NCBI GenBank assembly: GCA_022013695.1
Contig: JAKLPS010000025.1
Location: 34,440 to 98,439, forward strand
Source: Weeksellaceae bacterium
Lineage (GTDB): Bacteria; Bacteroidota; Bacteroidia; Flavobacteriales; Weeksellaceae
DNA: 64,000 nucleotides
Reading direction: 5' to 3'
Part shown: positions 35,073 to 44,108 of the stretch, in pieces
How positions within the stretch are numbered: position 1 is the stretch's first letter
Layout: the number at the start of each line of letters is the position of its first letter
Notes under the pieces: generated by a model
What the model was told of the DNA's origin: nothing
The model's database searches: none
Seen by the model: the letters and a program-made list of their open reading frames with translations, nothing else
Program-made: the position numbers and the translations under genes

Positions 35073-35630
35073 ATGAAGCTCAAAGATGAGGAAATTATAA
35101 CTCTCTTCGCCAAGCCACAAACGGTAGAGAAGGGGTTGCGCGCGATGATGGATGCTTATCAGAGTCGTCTTTACTGGCATATCCGGCGACTGATTTTGGA
35201 TCACGACGGCGCTCAGGACGTTTTGCAGGATACATTTATTAAGGCGTATCAGAATATTCAGCAGTTCAAAAATGATAGCAAACTGTACACTTGGCTCTAT
35301 AGAATCGCTACCAACGAGGCTTTGCAAGCGCTCAACAAGATGAACCGGATGAAAAAAACAGATGAAGATGCAGAATATCATATGCAGAACTTGGTAGCCG
35401 ACAATGCCGGGCAGGATGCGGAAGAGATTCAGGTTTTTTTGCAAAAGGCTATTCAAACATTGCCGGAGAAGCAGAAACTGGTGTTCAATCTCAGGTATTA
35501 CGACGATCTGCCTTATGAGGAGATTTCAAAAATACTGGATATGTCCGTTGGCACTTTGAAAACCAATTATCACTACGCCAAGGACAAAGTGGAGCAATAT
35601 ATTAAGGACAATTACTCGCAAGAGTTTTAA
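35073..35630 (+). CDS. ECF-type RNA polymerase sigma factor
   Basis: 185 aa. Region 2 reads YWHIRRLILDHDGAQDVLQDTFIKAYQNI, with the usual DvlQDTFika core, and region 4 reads LRYYDDLPYEEISKILDMSVGTLKTNYHYAKDKV. There is no region 3, as in ECF factors. It directs transcription of an unknown stress regulon, most likely envelope-related given its operon. Two genes follow at 10 and 15 bp spacing: an anti-sigma-like protein and a Spy-like protein. Confidence 0.92.
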   Translation: MKLKDEEIITLFAKPQTVEKGLRAMMDAYQSRLYWHIRRLILDHDGAQDVLQDTFIKAYQNIQQFKNDSKLYTWLYRIATNEALQALNKMNRMKKTDEDAEYHMQNLVADNAGQDAEEIQVFLQKAIQTLPEKQKLVFNLRYYDDLPYEEISKILDMSVGTLKTNYHYAKDKVEQYIKDNYSQEF

Positions 35631-35640
35631 ATAAAAGAAA

Positions 35641-36219
35641 ATGAAAATAGATATAGAAAAACTTGAGAGAAAAACCCCGTTTCCGGAACCATCGGAGGAT
35701 TTTTTCGGCCAGATTCAAGCCCGTGTCATTTCGCAAACGCTTGGAAAAGAACCTATTGTTGTGAAAAAACAAACGAAAGTTTTCTCGCTCAATTTACGAT
35801 GGATGGCCGCTGCCGCTGTGATTTTGATCGCAGGAGTGACCGCTTTCTTGGGATTTAATAATAATCCAGAAACGTCTATGTCTCAGCAAAATCCAAAAGT
35901 GGACAGTGCTTTCGAAATTCAAAAATCAAGTGGGCAAACGCCAATGACACCGAGCACAAATAATATAACCGTTGCCAAAACTGGCTCAGCCATTGCCCAG
36001 CCAAGTCCCGTGAAAGCCATTGAAAAGTCTGAGCTTGCGGATTCTGAAACCCAAGATTCTTCGGCTACAAATAATGTTGACGCTCAAGATTATGCCTTTG
36101 AAAGTTCCAAGAAACCCGAATCCGAGGTCGAAAAAGTGCTCGCCGCTTTTACACCCGATCAATTGAGGGATCTTGACAAAAACAGTGAACAAGATGTCTA
36201 TTTGGATCTGTATAATTAA
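35641..36219 (+). CDS. Putative membrane-bound anti-sigma factor
   Basis: 192 aa. A cytoplasmic N-terminus of about 50 residues (IDIEKLERKTPFPEPSEDFF) is followed by one TM helix (LRWMAAAAVILIAGVTAFLGF) and a low-complexity periplasmic part rich in Ser, Thr, Gln and Asn. The end (FTPDQLRDLDKNSEQDVYLDLYN) is short and acidic. No zinc-binding anti-sigma motif (HxxxCxxC) is seen. The assignment comes from the topology and from its place right after the sigma gene. Confidence 0.75.
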   Translation: MKIDIEKLERKTPFPEPSEDFFGQIQARVISQTLGKEPIVVKKQTKVFSLNLRWMAAAAVILIAGVTAFLGFNNNPETSMSQQNPKVDSAFEIQKSSGQTPMTPSTNNITVAKTGSAIAQPSPVKAIEKSELADSETQDSSATNNVDAQDYAFESSKKPESEVEKVLAAFTPDQLRDLDKNSEQDVYLDLYN

Positions 36220-36234
36220 TTATAAATCAGAAAA

Positions 36235-36831
36235 ATGAATAAAGTTTTATTAATTATTTTGATTGCCGGATTGTCTGGTGCTCCTGCCATAAAGGGACAG
36301 CAGCGAAATTCTGGAAATACGACAGGCAGAACCCCTGCGCCGCCAGCTTACAGGAGCGGATATTCCAATTCTTTGGCGCCCAGCGGAACTGTGCAAAGAC
36401 AGACGAGCATCCCTAACGTTTCTGATTGGAAGGCGATGGATATTCAGGAAAAAAAGGAAGTCGTGAGTAGCATGTCCCAAAAAGACCGTTGGCTGTTTCT
36501 CCAAAAGGTAAAAGAAGATATTGTGATTGATAACCTCCATATTCCGAAAGATAAAGAAGTGGCCTTCAAAACACTATACGCCGAGTATCAGGATAATCAA
36601 AAACAGATCAAAGAAAAATTCTCTGTTGACAAAAACACACAGAATTTATCGGATGCGGAAGCTAAAAATCGGCTGGATCAAAGCTTCGAAGTCGGGCGGC
36701 AGCTTCTCGATAACAGAAGAGCGTATGCCAATCAATTTTTGAAATTTCTAACCCCGCAGCAAGTGCTGACCCTGTTCCAAACAGAAGGCAAAATGAGAGA
36801 CAAAGTACTCGACAAAAAGAACAACAAATAG
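36235..36831 (+). CDS. Spy/CpxP-like (LTxxQ-type) periplasmic protein
   Basis: 198 aa. A signal peptide (LLIILIAGLSGAPAIKGQ) precedes a Ser/Pro-rich linker and then long helices. The C-terminal LTPQQVLTLFQTEGKMRDKV is an LTxxQ motif, as in Spy and CpxP, which are periplasmic chaperones or stress sensors. It is the third gene after sigma and anti-sigma, so it could feed back on signalling (inference). Confidence 0.75.
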   Translation: MNKVLLIILIAGLSGAPAIKGQQRNSGNTTGRTPAPPAYRSGYSNSLAPSGTVQRQTSIPNVSDWKAMDIQEKKEVVSSMSQKDRWLFLQKVKEDIVIDNLHIPKDKEVAFKTLYAEYQDNQKQIKEKFSVDKNTQNLSDAEAKNRLDQSFEVGRQLLDNRRAYANQFLKFLTPQQVLTLFQTEGKMRDKVLDKKNNK

Positions 36832-36836
36832 TTCCG

Positions 36837-36862
36837 AACCTCTAAATTTTAGAGGTTTTTTT
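36837..36862 (+). terminator. Terminator of the ECF sigma operon
   Basis: Stem AACCTCTAA/TTAGAGGTT followed by seven T. Confidence 0.8.
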
Positions 36863-36959
36863 GATTTAGATCCCACATTCACAAATGTTTCTAAATAATT
36901 TTTCCTATTCTCTCAAAATTATGTATTTTCGCACACTGATTATAAACATATAATATAAC

Positions 36960-39107
36960 ATGGCAATTTTAGGCGAAATTAGAAAAAGATCGTGGCTGTT
37001 AGTAGGCGTTATCGCCGTAGCACTTTTGGCTTTCTTGGTAAATCCTGGTACAATAGATAAGGTTTTTGGTAAGAATCCAAACATTCTTGGCAAGGTGAAT
37101 GGCGACGAGATAACACGAGATGAGCTGAATGACCAATTGTTCATCATGCAACAGCAAGCTCAGCAGCAAGGCCAGCCGACCAAAGGCTTGGAAGAGCAGG
37201 CTTGGCAGATTCTTGTACAGTCCAAATTGATCCAACAACAATTTGAAAAAACCGGATTGACGCTGACCGACGAAACATTCTGGAGCCAACTGCAATACGA
37301 TCCCATTTTCGCTCAGAATCAACAGTATTTTGACGACAAAGGGAATTTCAAGCTGAAAGAAATAAAGACCGAAATCGAAAATTCACAAACTACAAATCCT
37401 GAGAATTATAACTTCTGGATAAAAAACAAAAAAGCGATCGAGTACCGAATGATGGCCAGAATGCTTTTCGGAAACATTACTTCAGGAATCACCACTAGCA
37501 AAAAAGAAGCGGAATTGATGGTGAAATTCCGGGATGAGATGGCCAACATCGATTATGTAAAAGTAGATTACCTGGAATTTGCTAAAAAAAATAATGTAAA
37601 AGTGACAACTCAGGATCTTGCTGATTATATCAAATTACATCCAACCAGATTCAAGGCGACTGCAAGCAGAAATTTAGCTTATGCTTATTTCCCAGCGGCG
37701 CCAAGTGCTCAGGATGATGCAGCAACGCTTAATGAAATCAACAAACTTTTCGTGAAAGGAACTGATGCTTCCAACGGGACAGAAAACTTCCAGAATACAA
37801 AAAACGATTCAATGTTTGTGGAGCTTAACTCCGACGTTCCTTTCATTCCTCAATATGTAAGCCCAGCTCAGTTGCCGGCAGGATTGAAAGATAAAATCGC
37901 AACCGCAGCTATCGGACAGACTTTTGGGCCTTACAAAGAGCAAACGCTTTATGTGGTTTCAAAATTATTGGACAAACAAATGAAGCCTTCAGATTCTGTA
38001 AGTTCAAGTCATATTTTAATTGCCTACAAAGGTGCGGAAAGGTCAACAGCTACAAGATCTAAAGAAGAAGCAAAAGTAATTGCAGATAAAATTTTGGCAG
38101 AAGTTAAGGCAAACCCTGCAAAATTTGAAGAGGACTTGAAACAATCTGACGAACCAAATGCTGTAGAAAGAAAAGGAAGTGTTGGTTGGACTACACCTCA
38201 ATCTCTTTTTGCTCCTGGATATTTAAGCTTTTTGGCATCTCACAGAAAAGGAGATATCGGATTGGCAGAAACTTCATTCGGATATCATATTATCAAAGTG
38301 GATGAGAGACCAGAAAGTTTGAAATATAAAATTGCTCACTTGGCTAAAAACATCAAAGCGTCTGACAAAACTGAAAATCAAGTTTTGACGCAAGCCACTA
38401 GATTGATTCAGCAGACTCAAGGGAAAAGCTTTAATCAGTTCAAAACTTTGGCAGAGAAAAACCGATACAAATTTGACAATCCCAAAATGGTGACCCGTTT
38501 CCAAGGAGCCCTTCCAACACTGGGAACAGACAAAGATGCAGACGTTATTGCCTGGGCATTTGATAAAAAAAGAGAAATTGGTGATACCGACATCTTTACC
38601 GTAGATGGCACGGGCGACAGAATCGTTGCGTATCTCGTAGGAAAACAAGATGAAGGTCTTGCCGATCCGGAAACTGTGAGAGATCAAATCGAACCGATTG
38701 TCAAAAATAAACTACTGGCGAAGAAAATTGCAGAAAAAATAAATACTGGAAAATATGCTACTCTTGACCAAGCTGCAAAAGCATTGGGAACAAACAAAGC
38801 AAGCGCAACGGTTAACCTGTTTAATCCTTCCGTCAATGGTGCAATGGAGCCTAAAGTTGCAGGAGCTGCCTTTGGTGTGGCTTCAAATAGATTGTCTCAG
38901 CCGGTTGAAGGGATGACGGGCGTTTATTTGGTAGTGAAAAAATCCGTAACGACCAATAAGTTGCCGGGAGACATCAAGCAGATCACAGCATCTATCACGC
39001 AGCAGAATTCTCAGCAGTTTACAGGTGCATTCTTGAAGAGTCTTCAGGATAACGCCACTATCAAAGACTACAGAATCGAAGTTTGGGATAAGAGTCCTGA
39101 GCAATAA
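36960..39107 (+). CDS. PpiD-like membrane-anchored peptidyl-prolyl isomerase/chaperone
   Basis: 715 aa. It has a short cytoplasmic start, one TM helix (WLLVGVIAVALLAFLVNPGTI), a SurA-like N-terminal chaperone region (DEITRDELNDQLFI), and a parvulin domain (about residues 345-440) with SSSHILIAYKG, FEEDLKQSD, GSVGWTTPQSL and FGYHIIKVDERPE. It helps exported and outer-membrane proteins fold in the periplasm. It is longer than E. coli PpiD (623 aa), mostly in the C-terminal part. A weak -7 box (TATTTTCG, one mismatch) lies at 36924-36931. Confidence 0.92.
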   Translation: MAILGEIRKRSWLLVGVIAVALLAFLVNPGTIDKVFGKNPNILGKVNGDEITRDELNDQLFIMQQQAQQQGQPTKGLEEQAWQILVQSKLIQQQFEKTGLTLTDETFWSQLQYDPIFAQNQQYFDDKGNFKLKEIKTEIENSQTTNPENYNFWIKNKKAIEYRMMARMLFGNITSGITTSKKEAELMVKFRDEMANIDYVKVDYLEFAKKNNVKVTTQDLADYIKLHPTRFKATASRNLAYAYFPAAPSAQDDAATLNEINKLFVKGTDASNGTENFQNTKNDSMFVELNSDVPFIPQYVSPAQLPAGLKDKIATAAIGQTFGPYKEQTLYVVSKLLDKQMKPSDSVSSSHILIAYKGAERSTATRSKEEAKVIADKILAEVKANPAKFEEDLKQSDEPNAVERKGSVGWTTPQSLFAPGYLSFLASHRKGDIGLAETSFGYHIIKVDERPESLKYKIAHLAKNIKASDKTENQVLTQATRLIQQTQGKSFNQFKTLAEKNRYKFDNPKMVTRFQGALPTLGTDKDADVIAWAFDKKREIGDTDIFTVDGTGDRIVAYLVGKQDEGLADPETVRDQIEPIVKNKLLAKKIAEKINTGKYATLDQAAKALGTNKASATVNLFNPSVNGAMEPKVAGAAFGVASNRLSQPVEGMTGVYLVVKKSVTTNKLPGDIKQITASITQQNSQQFTGAFLKSLQDNATIKDYRIEVWDKSPEQ

Positions 39108-39125
39108 AGGCAAAATGTTTCAAAA

Positions 39126-39166
39126 AACAACAAAAGCGGCATAATTGTCGCTTTTGTTGTTTTTTA
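39126..39166 (+). terminator. Terminator of the PpiD-like gene
   Basis: A 13-bp perfect stem (AACAACAAAAGCG and complement) with a loop of about 10 bases, followed by T-rich DNA. Confidence 0.85.
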
Positions 39167-39194
39167 TTTATATCATTATAATTCCAATATTCGC

Positions 39195-39202
39195 TATATT
39201 TG
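39195..39202 (+). promoter_or_regulatory. -7 box of the MCE gene
   Basis: TATATTTG followed by C; a perfect TAnnTTTG, 24 bp before the GTG start at 39227. Confidence 0.6.
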
Positions 39203-39226
39203 CTAACTAGAAAAAACCAATAAAAC

Positions 39227-40180
39227 GTGAAGTTAAGTAAAGAATTGAAAATAGGACTCATTGCTATTTTCGCCATTATAAGTTTCGTTATCCTCTATCA
39301 GTTTATGAAAGGTAAAAGTTTTTTCACAACCGATAATGTTTTTTACGTAAAATATGATAATGTGGAAGGCTTGGAGGTTTCTAATGTAGTTTCTATTAAT
39401 GGTTTGAAGGTGGGGCAAGTAGAAGAAATAAAGCCGATGACTGGCAGAGATGGGAAATTACATTTTGTAGTCAAACTATCCGTTGATGATAATTTTGAAT
39501 TTTCAAAAAGATCTACGGTTGAGATTTTCGAGCCTGGTTTGATGTCTGGCAAAGAAATGAGAGTGAACTTATTTTATGGCGGAGAAATTGCAAAAGATGG
39601 CGATACCTTGTCTGGCAGCTACAAATTATCAATGCTTAATTCATTATCCTCTCAGGTAAAACCAGTGAAAGATCAGCTGTCCAATGTTTTACTCAAACTA
39701 GATTCTACATTAGCAAGTACAAATAAAATTGTGGATGAGCAAAACAGAAGAGAAATCAAACTATTGCTTTCCAATCTCAACAGAACCATAGAATCTTTCA
39801 AAAGCACATCAGACAAGACCAACGGCATATTGGCAAGCAATGAAAAAGGTCTTCACGAAGTTGTCACCAACGCCAATGCAGCCGTAATCACAGCCAATAA
39901 AACATTAGACAAGTATGGCTCTGTTGCAGAACGTATTGATATTGATAAATTAAACAGCACCATAGACCAGTTCAACCAAACCGCTACACAGCTGAAAAGT
40001 GTTATTTCCGGCATACAAAACGGAGAAGGATCGCTTGGTAAATTGGCCAAAGATGAAGAGCTTTACAACAATCTAACCAAGACCTCCAAAAGCCTCAATG
40101 AGTTGGTAGAAGATTTCAAAACCAATCCAAAAAGATACGTGAACTTCTCGGTTTTTGGAAAAAATGCAGACAAAAAGTAA
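39227..40180 (+). CDS. MlaD-type MCE-domain protein
   Basis: 317 aa from a GTG start. An N-terminal TM anchor (LKIGLIAIFAIISFVILYQFMKG) is followed by an MCE domain (NVFYVKYDNVEGLEVSNVVSINGLKVGQV) and a long coiled region to the end. MCE proteins form hexameric rings that carry phospholipids between membranes, usually with MlaE/MlaF partners. Neither is in the window, so they would be encoded elsewhere. The next gene begins 3 bp after the stop. Confidence 0.9.
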   Translation: MKLSKELKIGLIAIFAIISFVILYQFMKGKSFFTTDNVFYVKYDNVEGLEVSNVVSINGLKVGQVEEIKPMTGRDGKLHFVVKLSVDDNFEFSKRSTVEIFEPGLMSGKEMRVNLFYGGEIAKDGDTLSGSYKLSMLNSLSSQVKPVKDQLSNVLLKLDSTLASTNKIVDEQNRREIKLLLSNLNRTIESFKSTSDKTNGILASNEKGLHEVVTNANAAVITANKTLDKYGSVAERIDIDKLNSTIDQFNQTATQLKSVISGIQNGEGSLGKLAKDEELYNNLTKTSKSLNELVEDFKTNPKRYVNFSVFGKNADKK

Positions 40181-40183
40181 GCG

Positions 40184-41500
40184 ATGCAATACATTGATAA
40201 TGCTATTTTCCTGATTCTTTTAATAGCGGGTTTCGGACTGTTTTTTAAAAGTCTGAAAGAGATTTATCGCAATATCAAATTAGGAAAAGAAATCAACAGA
40301 ACCGACAGAAAATCGGAGCGCTGGGCTACGATGGCGAGGGTGGCGCTGGGCCAGAGCAAAATGGTGAAACGCCCGATTGCCGGCATTTTGCACATCTTCG
40401 TTTATCTCGGCTTTGTCATTATCAATATAGAATTAATAGAAATCATCATCGATGGGCTCTTCGGAACGCATCGGTTTTTACAAGGCATTTTAGGCAATTC
40501 GTTCTACGCAATTTTTACATCGATTCTGGAAGTTTTGGCACTTCTCGTCCTCGTGGCAGTAACCGTTTTTTTCATCAGAAGAAATTTCTACGGCGTCAAA
40601 AGACTCACGATGAAAGAACTTTTCGGTTGGCCAAAGCGCGACGCCAATTGGATCCTCATCATCGAATTTGCTTTGATGATCGCTTTTCTCACGATGAACG
40701 GTGCCGATTATTATTCTGATTCCAACAGATTTGCCGGCAACTTTCCGATTTCGCAGCATCTGGTTCCATTTTTTCAGAATTTTAGTTTAGAAACACTTCA
40801 CATCATCGAGAAATCGGCGTGGTGGTTTCACTTTGTCGGCGTTTTGTTCTTTATGAATTATCTTTATTATTCCAAACATCTACATATCATTTTGGCTTTT
40901 CCGAATACTTGGTTTTCAAATCTCGAGAAAAAAGGAAAATTCAATAATTTGGACTCCGTGACCAAAGAGATCAAGCTTATGATGGATCCCAATGCAGATC
41001 CTTATGCCGCTCCGGCAGCAACTGAAACAGAAGCTCCTTCAAAATTTGGCGCGGAAGACGTTTTTGATCTGAATCAAATTCAATTGATGAATGCCTATTC
41101 CTGCACAGAATGCGGCAGATGTACGGCGGTTTGCCCGGCCAATATTACTGGTAAGAAATTATCGCCGAGATTAATCATGATGAAAACCCGAGACCGATTG
41201 GAAGAAGTTGGCAAAAACATCAATAAAAACGGAAAATTTGTGGACGATGGCAAAAAATTGGTCAACGATTATATCACCAAAGAAGAGCTTTGGGCTTGCA
41301 CCACTTGCAATGCTTGCGTAGAAGCTTGTCCCGTTCTTATTGATCCTTTGTCCATCATTTTCGAAATGAGAAGATTCCTTGTGATGGAACAGTCTGCTGC
41401 GCCTCAGGAATTAAACTTGATGATGACCAATGTTGAAAACAATGCTGCACCTTGGCAATACAATCAGGCAGATCGGCTAAATTGGGCAAAAGATAATTAA
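40184..41500 (+). CDS. Membrane-bound 4Fe-4S dicluster oxidoreductase subunit
   Basis: 438 aa. Four or five TM helices in the N-terminal 240 residues, of the NarI-like type, with His residues that could bind heme, are followed by a soluble domain with two clusters: CTECGRCTAVCPA and CTTCNACVEACPV. This is the HdrC/GlpC-like half of an Fe-S oxidoreductase; the CCG-domain half is the next gene. The complex would pass electrons between a soluble donor and quinone; the donor is unknown. It starts 3 bp after the MCE gene. Confidence 0.88.
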   Translation: MQYIDNAIFLILLIAGFGLFFKSLKEIYRNIKLGKEINRTDRKSERWATMARVALGQSKMVKRPIAGILHIFVYLGFVIINIELIEIIIDGLFGTHRFLQGILGNSFYAIFTSILEVLALLVLVAVTVFFIRRNFYGVKRLTMKELFGWPKRDANWILIIEFALMIAFLTMNGADYYSDSNRFAGNFPISQHLVPFFQNFSLETLHIIEKSAWWFHFVGVLFFMNYLYYSKHLHIILAFPNTWFSNLEKKGKFNNLDSVTKEIKLMMDPNADPYAAPAATETEAPSKFGAEDVFDLNQIQLMNAYSCTECGRCTAVCPANITGKKLSPRLIMMKTRDRLEEVGKNINKNGKFVDDGKKLVNDYITKEELWACTTCNACVEACPVLIDPLSIIFEMRRFLVMEQSAAPQELNLMMTNVENNAAPWQYNQADRLNWAKDN

Positions 41501-41583
41501 CATAACAATGTAGTAATCTATCAATGTAACAATCATTAAGCTAATTGCTAAACTGTTACATTTTTTAAATTGGTAAACTGAAT

Positions 41584-42369
41584 ATGGATTTCACGATAAA
41601 AACAATGGCAGATTACGCTGCAGAAGGCAAATCTCCCGAAGTTCTCTTCTGGGTGGGCTGCGCCGGAAGCTTCGATGACAGAGCCAAAAAAATAACCAAA
41701 GCGTTCTGCAAAATTCTGAACAAAATCGGAGTAGAATTCGCTGTTCTGGGTCAAGAAGAATCCTGCACAGGAGATCCCGCAAAACGTGCCGGAAACGAAT
41801 TTGTCTTCCAAATGATGGCCTTGACCAACATCGAAGTTCTGAATGCTTACGAAGTCAAAAAAATTGTAACCGCCTGCCCGCATTGCTTCAACACTTTGAA
41901 AAATGAATATCCAAGCTTAGGCGGAAATTATGAAGTTCTTCATCACACCCAGTTCTTGAAAGAATTGATGAATGAAGGCCGACTGAAAATCGAAGGTGGA
42001 AGTTTCAAAGGAAAAAAAATCACGTTTCACGATCCGTGTTATCTCGGCCGAGGAAATGATGAATACGAAGCGCCAAGAATGCTGCTTGAAAAACTGGATG
42101 CAGAATTGGTGGAAATGAAACGCTGCAAAAGCAACGGACTCTGCTGCGGTGCCGGTGGTGCGCAAATGTTCAAAGAACCGGAAAAAGGCAACAAAGATAT
42201 CAATGTCGAGAGAACCGAAGAAGCACTTTCATTTGAACCGAAAATCATCGCAACGGGTTGCCCGTTCTGTAATACGATGATGACCGATGGCGTGAAGCAT
42301 TTCAATAAAAATACGGAAGTGGAAGTAAAAGATATAGTGGAACTTCTGGCTGAAGCCGAGGATCTTTAA
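41584..42369 (+). CDS. CCG-domain Fe-S oxidoreductase (HdrB/LutA-like)
   Basis: 261 aa. Two CCG-type cysteine sets: WVGCAGSFD with ACPHCFNTL, and HDPCYLGR with GLCCGAGGAQMF and ATGCPFCNTM. HdrB, GlpC and LutA use such motifs to bind unusual Fe-S clusters. It pairs with the membrane 4Fe-4S protein just upstream (83-bp gap). HdrB-like proteins act on a disulfide or on lactate/glycerol-phosphate dehydrogenases, but the substrate here is open. Confidence 0.9.
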   Translation: MDFTIKTMADYAAEGKSPEVLFWVGCAGSFDDRAKKITKAFCKILNKIGVEFAVLGQEESCTGDPAKRAGNEFVFQMMALTNIEVLNAYEVKKIVTACPHCFNTLKNEYPSLGGNYEVLHHTQFLKELMNEGRLKIEGGSFKGKKITFHDPCYLGRGNDEYEAPRMLLEKLDAELVEMKRCKSNGLCCGAGGAQMFKEPEKGNKDINVERTEEALSFEPKIIATGCPFCNTMMTDGVKHFNKNTEVEVKDIVELLAEAEDL

Positions 42370-42392
42370 ATTTTAAATTTCAAAAATAATAT

Positions 42393-42428
42393 AACCCAAA
42401 AACTCAGATGATGTCTGGGTTTTTCGTT
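42393..42428 (+). terminator. Terminator of the Fe-S oxidoreductase operon
   Basis: Nested arms AACCCA/TGGGTT and CAGA/TCTG with a bulge, followed by TTTTT. Confidence 0.65.
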
Positions 42429-42479
42429 TTTACAGAATTGAATAAAAATCCGTAATTTTATCTCTTTAAAAATCCCACT

Positions 42480-42968
42480 ATGCAAATCGAGGAATCAAAT
42501 ATTGTAGAAACAAACGACTATCGCGTCATTATCTATCCGGCTTCAAGACCTTTCACGGCGAAAGAAAGCAAAACAATTGCTGAGAAATTATACGATTTCT
42601 TAGGAAATTGGGCAGCTCACGGGAAACAATTGTCTTCGTCTTTCAAAATTGAAAAAAATCAGTTCATTATTATTTGTGTAGATGAGGAAAAGGAGCCTGC
42701 TTCCGGTTGCAGCATTGATGCTTTGGGCAAAGTGATGAGAGAACTGGATTCGGAATTTGAGCTTGGATTGTTTGATAGAATGAAAGCCAGTTTCGTAGAA
42801 AACGGGGAAGTGAAAACCTTAAAATTATCTGAATTCAAAAATAAAATAAGGAGCGGCGAATTGTCAAAAGACATCGAAGTTTTCGATTTTTCCAAAAATA
42901 CTTATCTGGATTTTCTCAGCCATTTCTTGCAGCCTTTCAGCAGAAGTTGGGCGGCTAATATTTCTTAA
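42480..42968 (+). CDS. Conserved Bacteroidota protein of unknown function
   Basis: 162 aa. It shares the pattern RVIIYPASRPFTAKE...NWAAHGKQLSSSF, then FIIICVDEEKEPASGCSIDALGK, with a family widely conserved in Bacteroidota. Databases sometimes call it an ABC transporter ATPase, but there is no Walker A or signature motif, so that label is unsupported. It is small, soluble and of no known fold that I recognise. It lies alone between a terminator and the glycan operon, 15 bp before the GT4 start, and may be cotranscribed with it. Confidence 0.75.
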   Translation: MQIEESNIVETNDYRVIIYPASRPFTAKESKTIAEKLYDFLGNWAAHGKQLSSSFKIEKNQFIIICVDEEKEPASGCSIDALGKVMRELDSEFELGLFDRMKASFVENGEVKTLKLSEFKNKIRSGELSKDIEVFDFSKNTYLDFLSHFLQPFSRSWAANIS

Positions 42969-42983
42969 TTTTCAGATTAAACT

Positions 42984-44108
42984 TTGAAAATTCTTTTCCT
43001 TTCTTCGTGGTTCCCCAACAAATTGGAACCTACCAATGGCAATTTTGTACAGCGTCACGCGGAAGCTGTTGCCTTGCAGCACGAGGTAGAAATTCTGCAC
43101 ACAATCGGCGATTTTCATCAAAAAGAAACCTTTATTTTTGATGATAAAGTGATTAGTGGGATCAGAACGTTGATTATTTATTACAAAAATTCTAAAAATC
43201 CGGTTCAGAATTTCCTTAGAAGAATGAAAGCTTACAAGTTGGGTTTTGCCAAAATGAAGAAACCGGATTTGGTTCACGCAAATGTTCTTCACAACAATAT
43301 GCTTTTTGCGGTCTATCTGAAAAGAAAATTTAAAATTCCGTTTGTGGTAAGCGAACATTGGACGGCTTTGCAACATCAAAACCTCGGAAAAACTTCCGGA
43401 ATTATCAAGAGGATTGCAAAATTTATCGCGAAAAATGCGTCGTATATTCTTCCGGTCAGCGGAAATCTTCTGGAAAGCTTGCAGCTTATTGGTATCAAAA
43501 CCCCAATGAAAGTGATTTCAAACGTCGTGAATACTGAGGTTTTTGACATTAAAATAAATGATGAAAATCCCACAGTCAAATTTCTCCACGTATCCAGTTT
43601 GATTCCCAGAAAAAGACCCGATAAAATCATAGAAGCAATTTATCAACTTAAACAAAATCATTATAATGTTTCTCTGGAGATCGGTGGCGACGGCGATACA
43701 GAAACGCTGAGAAATCTTATCAAAAAGCTCAATGCAGAAAGCTATATTTCGGTTTTTGAGGAAATCAGTTATGCCGAAGTTGCACAGAAAATGCAGAATT
43801 CCGATTGTTTTATTCTTTTCAGTGACAACGAAACGCAAGGCTGTGTCATTCTGGAATCTTACGCTTGCGGCAAACCGGTGATTGCGACAGCCGTCGGTGG
43901 CGTTCCTGAATTTGTGAAGACGGGTTTTGGTATTTTGATAGAAAAAGCAAACGAAACGCAACTTTACGAAGCAATGAAAAGTTTTGCGGATCAAAAAATG
44001 AAGTTCGAAAAACCAGAAATTCTACGTCAATATGTGCTTGATAATTTTTCCAAAGAAAGCATCTGCAGACAGTTTACGGCGATTTATAATCAAGTGCTGA
44101 ACGGATGA
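42984..44108 (+). CDS. GT4-family glycosyltransferase
   Basis: 374 aa. The start is TTG (MKILFLSSWFPNKLEPTNGNFVQRHAE is the usual opening, given here in part), and no ATG fits. The C-terminal nucleotide-sugar domain has LHVSSLIPRKRPDKI, GGDGD and the E(x7)E region in SDNETQGCVILESYACGKPVI. It adds a sugar to a lipid-linked glycan in the cytoplasm. It overlaps the asparagine-synthetase-like gene by 4 bp (ATGA), so translation is coupled. Confidence 0.9.
   Translation: MKILFLSSWFPNKLEPTNGNFVQRHAEAVALQHEVEILHTIGDFHQKETFIFDDKVISGIRTLIIYYKNSKNPVQNFLRRMKAYKLGFAKMKKPDLVHANVLHNNMLFAVYLKRKFKIPFVVSEHWTALQHQNLGKTSGIIKRIAKFIAKNASYILPVSGNLLESLQLIGIKTPMKVISNVVNTEVFDIKINDENPTVKFLHVSSLIPRKRPDKIIEAIYQLKQNHYNVSLEIGGDGDTETLRNLIKKLNAESYISVFEEISYAEVAQKMQNSDCFILFSDNETQGCVILESYACGKPVIATAVGGVPEFVKTGFGILIEKANETQLYEAMKSFADQKMKFEKPEILRQYVLDNFSKESICRQFTAIYNQVLNG

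Noticed and set aside
42480..42968. ABC transporter ATPase
   Set aside because: The name is sometimes attached to this family, but there is no Walker A, signature or Walker B motif.
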